DNA of 46,499 nucleotides from a virus: positions 1-46,499 of IMG/VR virus record IMGVR_UViG_3300029812_000030; one strand, written 5' to 3'. The position numbers were made by a program, and so were the translations under genes. Shown piece after piece: positions 41,085-46,499 of this stretch (position 1 is its first letter; the number at the start of each line of letters is the position of its first letter). The notes under the pieces are model-generated. The model did not search any database. It was not told the origin of the DNA and worked only from the letters and a program-made list of their open reading frames with translations.

Positions 41085-41301
41085 CGTTCTGTTTCTTCTT
41101 CTTGGTTAAATGCTTGTTCTGCCTTAATGACCAAATCCCTTATCATGCCAGTGACTACCCACCCAGGGTAACTATCAGTTATACACGCCTTTAATTTCTT
41201 CCATTCTCCTATCTTCATAGTGATGGTCAAAGATGCGTCCATCCCGTCAGGCTCCGTTAATTTAAATACGCCTTTCATCGCTTATCTCCTGATTTGCTCA
41301 T
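41071..41301. repeat. 14-bp direct repeat bracketing a single gene
   Basis: CCTGATTTGCTCAT at 41071-41084 and 41288-41301. The downstream copy is the start of the 55-residue gene; the upstream copy starts an eight-residue open frame ending at the bracketed gene's own ATG. Confidence 0.85.
41081..41278 (-). CDS. Small hypothetical protein bracketed by direct repeats
   Basis: 65 residues with AGGAGATAAGCG before the ATG. LTITMKIGEWKKLKACITDSYPGW suggests a small alpha/beta fold. It is bracketed by CCTGATTTGCTCAT at 41071-41084 and 41288-41301, copies of the start of the following gene. This looks like a cassette inserted at that start. Function unknown. Confidence 0.6.
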   Translation of the reverse strand: MKGVFKLTEPDGMDASLTITMKIGEWKKLKACITDSYPGWVVTGMIRDLVIKAEQAFNQEEETER

Positions 41302-41304
41302 GTC

Positions 41305-41451
41305 TTACCCTCTGCTTCTCATTCTGCTAATTGCTGCCATCAAAATGAAAGTACCTACGCCTATTTTCCAATTTGCGCCGACCCAAAACCAATAACTGCC
41401 AACGAGCGCCAACGTAATTGTAAAAGCCTCACTATTCAAAAACCCTTTCAT
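41305..41451 (-). CDS. Tiny two-span membrane protein
   Basis: 48 residues (MKGFLNSEAFTITLALVGSY...). Two hydrophobic segments separated by a short basic turn. The ATG overlaps the stop of the previous gene (CAATGA), supporting coupled translation. Unknown function. Confidence 0.55.
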   Translation of the reverse strand: MKGFLNSEAFTITLALVGSYWFWVGANWKIGVGTFILMAAISRMRSRG

Positions 41452-41630
41452 TGCTGTCCCGCCCCCTGTATCCGGTTATCAAATATCTCAGCCTGTAAAT
41501 CACCCAATGCCTCCGTAAACTTTCTCAGGTGAGCGCCTATTACTTCTGGGTTAGCGTGTTCCTTCGCATCCACTGACATACCTATGGCTTCCATTTCCAT
41601 TACGGCATAGCATTTGTCTGTAGGGGTCAT
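41448..41630 (-). CDS. Small hypothetical protein
   Basis: 60 residues with AGAGGATAAACCC before the ATG. Helical, mixed charge, methionine-rich at the N-terminus. No motif recognised. Confidence 0.55.
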   Translation of the reverse strand: MTPTDKCYAVMEMEAIGMSVDAKEHANPEVIGAHLRKFTEALGDLQAEIFDNRIQGAGQQ

Positions 41631-41641
41631 GGGTTTATCCT

Positions 41642-42085
41642 CTATGGTTTACCATCTGTAAATTGTCTGTGATACATCACCAAAGAACCCGCCACCGCCA
41701 CGTTATAGCTTTCAGTATTGATCGCCTCAAGACTGATTATCTTTTGGCATTTATCAATAACCGAGGGCGGCAGCCCATGATCCTCTGCGCCTAGCAGATA
41801 AGTTGCTCTTTCAGGATGATGAGATTCGCTCAAAGATTTCCCGCCCATTTCAACGCCGATTAGCTCGCAGTCGTAAGGCCGGCAAGAAAGAAAATGATCG
41901 AAGTCCTCGTATTCCCTTAATGGGACATGTCGCCATGTTTTTAATACATCAGACGATTGGCGCTTAAACCTTCTGCCGATTACGAATATTCCGCTCGCCC
42001 CAAGCTGGTACGCGCTGCGCCATAACGTCCCGAGATTAGCTGGCGTCTTCGGGTGAAAGATACCAATTTCAAAATAACCGCTCAT
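41642..42085 (-). CDS. SPOUT-class RNA methyltransferase (TrmH/SpoU family)
   Basis: 147 residues with the three SpoU motifs: N..TLWRSAYQLGA (17-30, including the catalytic Arg23), YLLGAEDHGLPP (96-107), and TESYNVAVAGSLVMYHR (124-140). This is a minimal TrmL/TrmH-like knot domain without an added RNA-binding domain, as in the smallest bacterial members. It would 2'-O-methylate a tRNA or rRNA with AdoMet. Unusual in a phage; it may resist host tRNA-based defence or adjust translation, which is inference. The ATG overlaps the previous stop. Confidence 0.85.
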   Translation of the reverse strand: MSGYFEIGIFHPKTPANLGTLWRSAYQLGASGIFVIGRRFKRQSSDVLKTWRHVPLREYEDFDHFLSCRPYDCELIGVEMGGKSLSESHHPERATYLLGAEDHGLPPSVIDKCQKIISLEAINTESYNVAVAGSLVMYHRQFTDGKP

Positions 42086-42258
42086 TCCCGCAACCCTCTC
42101 TTATAATCATCATGTAACCGGATAGCCACTCGCCCAAACCACGCAGCAAATGCCATTAATATAATTGCAGCCACTAGATACCCATAAGCAGAGAATGTCA
42201 TAGCAGCCGCCATATAAAAGACCATTATGATGCAGGCATGGTGGTGGGGTTTAATCAT
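42082..42258 (-). CDS. Small two-span membrane protein
   Basis: 58 residues starting MIKPHHHACIIMVFY. Two hydrophobic helices (about 9-26 and 28-43) and a basic tail. The start overlaps the previous gene by eight bases and the stop overlaps the SpoU start (ATGA). Both overlaps support a real gene. Role unknown. Confidence 0.6.
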   Translation of the reverse strand: MIKPHHHACIIMVFYMAAAMTFSAYGYLVAAIILMAFAAWFGRVAIRLHDDYKRGLRE

Positions 42259-42598
42259 TGTCTTTCACGGTTTCAATGAATTGCTCAATTTCAGCGTCTT
42301 CGGTCAGCATTGCTCCAAGCATCTCGCTCTCATCTGGGAGGTCACATTCTTCTAGGTCCTCTGGGTCAATTCCAAATACCCTTCTCTCAAATACCACCGA
42401 ATTGAATTGCCCGCTAACCACTACGGTTAATGTGCCATCTTCTGAATATGAATAAGGGAAAACCCTATGGCCGGAACTTTTCAGTAAATACAGTCGTCCT
42501 GGCGGCACTTTGCCCGCTATGTCTTTAATAATTTGCGGCCTATCTTGCAACCAAGCATCGAGCCCTTCTTCATCAATCTCCGCTATTTTTACCATCAT
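42251..42598 (-). CDS. Hypothetical acidic protein
   Basis: 115 residues with GGAGGGGG before the ATG pair. The middle (VPPGRLYLLKSSGHRVFPYSY) is beta-like and the C-terminal third is very acidic. No family recognised. Overlaps both neighbours by a few bases. Confidence 0.6.
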   Translation of the reverse strand: MMVKIAEIDEEGLDAWLQDRPQIIKDIAGKVPPGRLYLLKSSGHRVFPYSYSEDGTLTVVVSGQFNSVVFERRVFGIDPEDLEECDLPDESEMLGAMLTEDAEIEQFIETVKDND

Positions 42599-42768
42599 TC
42601 CCCCTCCACTTTCCGTATAACCTTTAATATCTTGTAAACCAGATCGTCCAGTTCCTCGGGAGCGATCACAATATCGCTGTTCTCAGATCGGATGTAATAA
42701 TTGATCCCATTAAATCCGACTGTTTGCTCGTTAATATCACCCCATTTTGACCAGTATCGTTGACTCAT
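42595..42768 (-). CDS. Small hypothetical protein
   Basis: 57 residues from the ATG at 42768 (GAGAGG five bases upstream); a longer in-frame start at 42807 overlaps the previous gene without a ribosome site. W-rich N-terminus (RYWSKWGD), then an acidic helix. Unknown. Confidence 0.55.
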   Translation of the reverse strand: MSQRYWSKWGDINEQTVGFNGINYYIRSENSDIVIAPEELDDLVYKILKVIRKVEGE

Positions 42769-43462
42769 ATCATCCTCTCTCGTTTTCCTGTTATGAATGG
42801 TAGTCAACAGTGATAACTAGCCAATCGTCCCTAGGAATGTATTTATCTCTGGCTTCCTCCACATATTGCTGGAATTTTTTGTTAGCCATTTCCAGGCCAT
42901 GCTTAATTGTTCCGTCCCAAGTCGTATCAATATGGTTTACACCATTCCAGAATGAATCAGATATCATGTATTCAGCTTCCCATGTATCGTCATAATTCTT
43001 ATCGGTTGCTATAATGAGATGCGAACATTTCATATCTTTTGGGGCTTCTGCCAGAGTACAAACATCGTATTTAATATCATCACCGGAATGCTGGAATATG
43101 GGGCAATGCTCTGAACCACTATCAGGAAACATCTCATTCCATAGTTTATCCACTGCGGGGATCTGATCTGCGGGGCTGATTTCTTGCTTCCCAAAGACAA
43201 TGCCGGAAACAGTAATATTCATCTCGTTTAATTTTTCAATGAAGGCTTCTATTTTGTCGTCGTCCAATTTTGCTTGCAGCTTAGATCCTGACCAACGGCC
43301 CCCAATAACCCAGTAATCCCAGAAAGCCTGACCTGAGAAATTATCGTCTTCCTCAAATGATGAGCTTTCATCAAAAGGCTTCATAATGACCTTTAGTGCT
43401 TCCTCTACACTAAAAGTCGGCGGTATAATAACTTCTAAATGGTGGTGCATATCATCCTCTCT
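42766..43462. repeat. 15-bp direct repeat bracketing a single gene
   Basis: CATATCATCCTCTCT at 42766-42780 and 43448-43462 (plus-strand reading). Each copy is the start codon and leader of a minus-strand gene; the 219-residue gene lies between them. Confidence 0.85.
42791..43450 (-). CDS. Conserved phage hypothetical protein (YW..GGRW type)
   Basis: 219 residues. FWDYWVIGGRWSGSK near residue 45 is a hallmark of a family found in phages and bacteria without assigned function. The rest is mixed alpha/beta and acidic. The gene is bracketed by a perfect 15-mer, CATATCATCCTCTCT (43448-43462 and 42766-42780), which contains the start and ribosome site of this gene and of the next one, indicating an inserted gene. 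Confidence 0.65.
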   Translation of the reverse strand: MHHHLEVIIPPTFSVEEALKVIMKPFDESSSFEEDDNFSGQAFWDYWVIGGRWSGSKLQAKLDDDKIEAFIEKLNEMNITVSGIVFGKQEISPADQIPAVDKLWNEMFPDSGSEHCPIFQHSGDDIKYDVCTLAEAPKDMKCSHLIIATDKNYDDTWEAEYMISDSFWNGVNHIDTTWDGTIKHGLEMANKKFQQYVEEARDKYIPRDDWLVITVDYHS

Positions 43463-43775
43463 TTAGACGGTCTATCACGGCCTCTCGGCACCTTTCCTTG
43501 CACCATGCCACATAGGACTCATCCAGTGGTTTAAGGGCTGGTACGTCCTTAGAACGCATCTGGAGGAATAAACTGCGGACAATGCCAGGATTCTCATGCA
43601 CCATTTCCCCGAAATACTCAAGGAAATCGGCCTCGGAGTTATACCAGTACGGAAATTCGGTTTTAACATCCTCATCAATCATAGCTTCAAGTACCTCCGC
43701 AGCTTCCATCGTGGATTCCTCTCGCTCTAGTTCGTTCATAATGTGCCTATCGTAGTTAGGGTGTGTGTGGGGCAT
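43452..43775 (-). CDS. Hypothetical protein
   Basis: 107 residues, acidic and helical, with GAAGGACTAACC before the ATG. C-terminal CKERCREAVIDRLKRG is basic. Second gene of the minus operon; unknown function. Confidence 0.6.
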   Translation of the reverse strand: MPHTHPNYDRHIMNELEREESTMEAAEVLEAMIDEDVKTEFPYWYNSEADFLEYFGEMVHENPGIVRSLFLQMRSKDVPALKPLDESYVAWCKERCREAVIDRLKRG

Positions 43776-43777
43776 GG

Positions 43778-44005
43778 TTAGTCCTTCATGCCCTCAACAG
43801 CTTTGATAAGTTCTACAATGTTCAGAGAATCAGTGTTGCGCTCATAAATAGTGCGGGTTACGTAATCTTTAGTCATGATCTCTGGGGCATACCCATAACC
43901 ATCTTCTCGCGCACCGCTTTGATCTGCTCCCCTCTCCCATTTCCTTGGGATCACCCGTTCTTCTACGACTTCCTCCGTGACGCTTATTCTGTATCGCTTA
44001 TCCAC
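43778..44005 (-). CDS. First gene of the minus-strand operon, hypothetical
   Basis: 75 residues from a GTG with GAGGGGAATATCA upstream. N-terminal half is charged beta-like (YRISVTEEVVEERVIPRKW), the end is helical. It begins the recombination operon from the divergent control region. No family recognised. Confidence 0.6.
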   Translation of the reverse strand: MDKRYRISVTEEVVEERVIPRKWERGADQSGAREDGYGYAPEIMTKDYVTRTIYERNTDSLNIVELIKAVEGMKD

Positions 44006-44141
44006 TGATATTCCCCTCGGTAATTAATCTCAGTAAAGTAACCTTAGCAAAGTATTTCAGCCTACGCAACTTAATTTGCGCTATTCTTGTTGCAATATTA
44101 TCAGGATTGTGTAAACTGAGAGGTAACAAAGAGGCTTAAAT
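44006..44141. promoter_or_regulatory. Divergent control region
   Basis: 136 AT-rich bases between genes that face away from each other. An inverted pair TCTCAGT (44028-44034) and ACTGAGA (44115-44121) sits at the two edges; GTAAAGTA/GCAAAGTA direct near-repeats and a GCAAC/GTTGC inverted pair lie between. On the plus strand TTGCAA-N16-TAAACT is a moderate promoter candidate for 44142. On the minus strand no convincing pair is seen. The layout suits a two-way switch with operators for a regulator. Confidence 0.5.
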
Positions 44142-44354
44142 ATGCTTAAAAAAGATGTGCTAATTATCTTCTCCGGGGCGGAAGTGGCTGAAATCATTAA
44201 CCGACATCGGTCACAAGTCACGCGAATGCCGAATGTGATCCCCGGCGAATATCAGGGAACGCTACTGAAGGCCGCAAAACGGAAACTTCGTCTTGGCCGG
44301 AACGCACTGGAAAGGCTGGAAAGATGCTCTCAAAAGACGAATACAAAAAGCTAA
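44142..44354 (+). CDS. Small putative Cro-like regulator
   Basis: 70 residues. SGAEVAEIINRHRSQVTRM has the length and hydrophobic spacing of a helix-turn-helix, followed by IPGEYQGTLLKAAKRKLRL, the I-P..(Y/H)Q..LL..A pattern that follows the recognition helix in Cro-type proteins. It lies next to a divergent control region, the classic place for such a regulator. It may act on the operators described here. Motif-based; no search was run. Confidence 0.55.
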   Translation: MLKKDVLIIFSGAEVAEIINRHRSQVTRMPNVIPGEYQGTLLKAAKRKLRLGRNALERLERCSQKTNTKS

Positions 44355-44926
44355 AACAGCAGTGTTCAAATAAGTTCACTTATGCTCGCAATAAAGGCGA
44401 TATAAAACCGATAGATGAGCATACGAAGTGCGTGGATTGTGGCGAACCCGCTGAAATGCACGATCATCGGAATTATTATAAGCCTTTTGAGGTCGATCCG
44501 GTTTGCAGGAAGTGTAACGCACAACGCGGCCAAGCCTATCCGGGGTGCAAAGAATGGCACAAACCAAGAGCAGGATTGGAGCCAGCTTTACCAGATGAAG
44601 ATGCAGACTTTAATGTGCCACTAACGTGCGATTATAATTTTCGGGAGTATGACGATCACATGGAATATCTGCAATTTTTTGAAGGCAGCGATCCAGAAGT
44701 TCACGCAATGCACCATGAGATTACAATGCTGGCTTACTACGGAACCCCAATAAAGCAGTATCCAGGCACAGATTCATTTATGTGTGACGGTATTCAATAT
44801 ACCTTAAAGGAAAAGTATAACAAGCGACTGAAAAAGGTCACAAGAGAGGTTGTAGGCGCAAGTACGCATATTCCGAGCTTGCGCGAAAAAGCCAAACAGG
44901 CCAGCAAAGCGTTAAAGGGGGCATGA
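44324..44926 (+). CDS. Zinc-knuckle HNH-type protein with long C-terminal part
   Basis: 200 residues. Residues 36-64 (CVDCGEPAEMHDHRNYYKPFEVDPVCRKC) match the CxxCG...HHxDYxKPLEVxxxCxxC family, with the HH replaced by HDH, like the HNH protein nested at 31163. The C-terminal 120 residues add an acidic helical region and a basic tail not seen in the short members. DNA binding or cutting is possible. The start overlaps the regulator gene. Confidence 0.65.
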   Translation: MLSKDEYKKLKQQCSNKFTYARNKGDIKPIDEHTKCVDCGEPAEMHDHRNYYKPFEVDPVCRKCNAQRGQAYPGCKEWHKPRAGLEPALPDEDADFNVPLTCDYNFREYDDHMEYLQFFEGSDPEVHAMHHEITMLAYYGTPIKQYPGTDSFMCDGIQYTLKEKYNKRLKKVTREVVGASTHIPSLREKAKQASKALKGA

Positions 44927-45240
44927 TGGACACTGAGGAAAAGGCAGAGAAAATTCTGGAGTTATTTGCTAATGGATGGGGGCTTAGCTCAAATGGCCAC
45001 ATCGCTGAATGTCTGCAAGCCTACCTCACCCAGTGCGAGGAAATAGAACGGCTACGCAGACAGAATAAGCTATACGATTTAGCTAGTTTGCGCCCTGAAG
45101 ATTTACAAGGGGAAGCCCGCAATCAGGCATTCGAGGAAGCGGCGGAGATAGTAGAAAATAAAAAGGCGAATACAGGAGTAACTGCTGCGAATGCAGAATG
45201 GTTTGCAGAAGCAATCCGCAACCTCAAGGACACACCATGA
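44923..45240 (+). CDS. Helical hypothetical protein
   Basis: 105 residues, ATG overlapping the previous stop with AAGGGGG upstream. Long charged helices (CEEIERLRRQNKLYDLA, FEEAAEIVENKKA). No family recognised. Its stop overlaps the next start. Confidence 0.6.
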   Translation: MMDTEEKAEKILELFANGWGLSSNGHIAECLQAYLTQCEEIERLRRQNKLYDLASLRPEDLQGEARNQAFEEAAEIVENKKANTGVTAANAEWFAEAIRNLKDTP

Positions 45241-45584
45241 GCGGCAAAGAAGAAAACAAAGATTGGGCGGCTGAATTCGATTTATGGGTTTACGGTATGT
45301 CGAAAATCGGCGTCAGCAAAGAAACTCATTATCATCCGTTGCTACAAATAGCCGATGGCATGAGGACCGCCCTGGCTGAGAAGGATAGACAGATTCAGGG
45401 AATGGTGAACAAGGCAGCGGATAAACATTTGGCCGGGTATCGTGAGCTGGGGGCTAAGTGTGCAGCCTGTGAGAATAAACTTGATGAGAAGGATAAGGAA
45501 CTGGCGCGGCTGAGGGAATACAAAATTGAATGGGAGTTGCTAATCGAAACGGCAATGAATAGTAAGAAATATTTTGACGACTAA
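45237..45584 (+). CDS. Coiled-coil protein with CxxC
   Basis: 115 residues from ATG 45237, overlapping the previous stop (ATGA). Residues 75-105 form a coiled coil (CENKLDEKDKELARLREY), preceded by CAAC. Function unknown. Confidence 0.6.
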   Translation: MSGKEENKDWAAEFDLWVYGMSKIGVSKETHYHPLLQIADGMRTALAEKDRQIQGMVNKAADKHLAGYRELGAKCAACENKLDEKDKELARLREYKIEWELLIETAMNSKKYFDD

Positions 45585-45623
45585 CCCCAGTCTGTATATT
45601 GATTGCCACCTATGGAGGATATT

Positions 45624-45812
45624 ATGGATAGCTTACCTAACAAATACACGGTGTTAGTTGCTGCACTATTCAGCACTTTTATGTTTTGGCTAACCTTTGA
45701 TGACTATAACCCAGCGGGAGCGCAGCCATCAGATATGTTTGGAGCAACAACAATACTAGCATGGATTGCTGTTGTCTTGGCTTTCACGCATAAGAAGCTT
45801 TGGGATAAATAG
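45624..45812 (+). CDS. Small two-span membrane protein
   Basis: 62 residues with GGAGG five bases before ATG 45624. Two hydrophobic segments (YTVLVAALFSTFMFWLTF and FGATTILAWIAVVLAFTH). Could act in membrane-linked defence or exclusion; no evidence beyond topology. Confidence 0.6.
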   Translation: MDSLPNKYTVLVAALFSTFMFWLTFDDYNPAGAQPSDMFGATTILAWIAVVLAFTHKKLWDK

Positions 45813-45845
45813 CCACCTAACAAGGTAATAGGCAGGAGTAAGACT

Positions 45846-46052
45846 ATGGAATGGATCAAGGTAGAAACACGCAGGCCGAGATTTGGCGAATATGTCCTAG
45901 TTTATAATTCAATATACGGACGTTACCTGTCGGCCTATCAGGAAATTGCAGACAGCGGATGGGGCGACTGGACAGATGTTGATGGAAGACGCGGTGGCTT
46001 ACCGCCTAGTCACTGGATGCCCCTACCCGAACCACCCCAGGAGGATGAATGA
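45846..46052 (+). CDS. DUF551-type small protein
   Basis: 68 residues. MEWIKVETRRPRFGEYVLVYNS at the start and SHWMPLPEPPQ at the end are the signature of the phage-associated DUF551 family, whose function is unknown. Ribosome site GGCAGGAG. Overlaps the next gene by four bases. Confidence 0.8.
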   Translation: MEWIKVETRRPRFGEYVLVYNSIYGRYLSAYQEIADSGWGDWTDVDGRRGGLPPSHWMPLPEPPQEDE

Positions 46053-46249
46053 AAACCATAACCGCACTGTGGCTGATTATCTTAGCAGGGTATATCTGGG
46101 GCGGCGCTGTCCTGTGGGTTTGGCTGGTCACGAATAAGCCAGAAATCATGATATGGGTAAATGAGATTTATCTAGGATTACATATTGCTGGTGTATTTAT
46201 GCTGCGATGGATCATTAAAAGCCTAGTTATCTACATGCAGCATCACTGA
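46049..46249 (+). CDS. Small two-span membrane protein
   Basis: 66 residues with CAGGAGGATGA before the ATG. Two hydrophobic helices (LWLIILAGYIWGGAVLWVWL and LGLHIAGVFMLRWIIKSLVI). Unknown function. Confidence 0.6.
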   Translation: MKTITALWLIILAGYIWGGAVLWVWLVTNKPEIMIWVNEIYLGLHIAGVFMLRWIIKSLVIYMQHH

Positions 46250-46264
46250 GGAAGGTGTGATCCC

Positions 46265-46468
46265 CATGAATAGAAAAGCCGAGGGTATTGTGATGGATAG
46301 AGAAGAAGCAATTAATGAACTGAAACAGTGGCAAGCGCATGATGATACAGAAATCGAGCATTTACGAGCTGATGAAGTCTTGTGTGACTTGCTCATATCC
46401 TTGGGCTATCAGGATGTTGTTGACGAATGGAAGGAAGTCGGCAAGTGGTACGCATGAATAGAAAAGCC
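46265..46468. repeat. 16-bp direct repeat bracketing a single gene
   Basis: CATGAATAGAAAAGCC occurs at 46265-46280 and 46453-46468 (also 95-110 in the terminal repeat). One copy provides a start codon, the other follows the stop codon. It contains no Shine-Dalgarno sequence, so shared ribosome-binding function does not explain it. Confidence 0.85.
46266..46457 (+). CDS. Small acidic protein crossing the contig join
   Basis: 63 residues from ATG 46266, with GAGGAAGG upstream. An internal ATG at 46293 with GAGGG seven bases before is an equally good start (54 residues). The 16-mer CATGAATAGAAAAGCC lies at the first start (46265-46280) and at the stop (46453-46468), so the inserted gene proper may begin at 46293. 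Acidic helical, no family. Terminates at the hairpin 46463-46488. Confidence 0.65.
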   Translation: MNRKAEGIVMDREEAINELKQWQAHDDTEIEHLRADEVLCDLLISLGYQDVVDEWKEVGKWYA

Positions 46469-46499
46469 CCATCCGGAGACAGGGCTTTGGAGGTTGCAC
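46359..46499. repeat. Terminal direct repeat, right copy
   Basis: Identical to 1-141. Contains the end of the 46266 gene and its terminator hairpin. Confidence 0.97.
46463..46488 (+). terminator. Hairpin terminator, right copy
   Basis: AAAGCCC and GGGCTTT stem as at 105-130, within the terminal repeat. Ends the 44142-46457 gene group. Confidence 0.5.

Noticed and set aside
208-46457. Lysogeny module or integrase
   Set aside because: No integrase, excisionase or full-length repressor motif was found. Only one small Cro-like candidate is present, which is not enough to call the phage temperate.
1-46499. tRNA genes and CRISPR arrays
   Set aside because: Almost all sequence is coding. The few gaps show no cloverleaf and no regularly spaced repeats by eye; a dedicated scan was not possible.

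Overview
This window is a complete or near-complete genome of a tailed double-stranded DNA phage, about 46.4 kb. The first 141 bases are repeated exactly as the last 141 (1-141 = 46359-46499), so the contig closes on itself and one gene (46266-46457) crosses the join. The head and tail genes indicate a short-tailed (podovirus-like) phage: an N4-gp56-type major capsid protein, a large portal, P22-type head-closure (gp4-like) and plug (gp10-like) proteins, three ejection-type internal proteins ending in a 2022-residue protein, and two tail-fibre/appendage genes, with no tape measure, sheath or tail-tube gene. An inner-membrane/lipoprotein spanin pair and an M15-type endolysin point to a Gram-negative host, probably a proteobacterium. 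I see no integrase, DNA polymerase, helicase, RNA polymerase or tRNA gene, so replication and transcription should lean heavily on the host.

Layout. (1) 149-6946, plus strand: a strong sigma70-type promoter with an overlapping palindrome drives an early operon. It starts with a lambda-O-like replication protein that carries iteron-like repeats, followed by many small genes: a Dam-like adenine methyltransferase, a C5-methyltransferase-like protein, a Ref-type HNH nuclease and a VRR-NUC nuclease. (2) 6996-7935: probable small terminase, small ORFs, a run of hairpins and a terminator. (3) 7941-36984: late genes in the order TerL, portal, virion beta-proteins, scaffold, capsid, methyltransferase/glycosyltransferase fusion, head closure, fibres, plug, ejection proteins. 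(4) 37223-38718: lysis cassette (coiled-coil membrane protein, endolysin, tiny membrane protein, holin candidate, overlapping spanins). (5) 38671-44005, minus strand: a recombination operon (Rad52/Sak-like annealing protein, SSB-like protein, SPOUT RNA methyltransferase, many small proteins), transcribed toward the lysis genes. (6) 44006-44141: a divergent control region. (7) 44142-46457, plus strand: a small putative regulator, a zinc-knuckle HNH-type protein and small hypotheticals, running through the circular join into region 1.

Most notable observations. (a) A well-conserved HNH/zinc-knuckle gene lies in the +1 frame wholly inside the open frame of the 2022-residue virion protein. (b) Many single genes, mostly small accessory ones, are bracketed by perfect 9-16 bp direct repeats at their translation-initiation junctions, as though genes were inserted one at a time as cassettes. 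(c) The giant virion protein carries both a GGDEF-like and an N6-methyltransferase-like domain. (d) A capsid-adjacent protein fuses a HeH-like domain, a methyltransferase and a heptosyltransferase-like GT9 domain. (e) Iteron-like repeats lie inside the replication gene. All family assignments come from reading motifs by eye; no database search was run.
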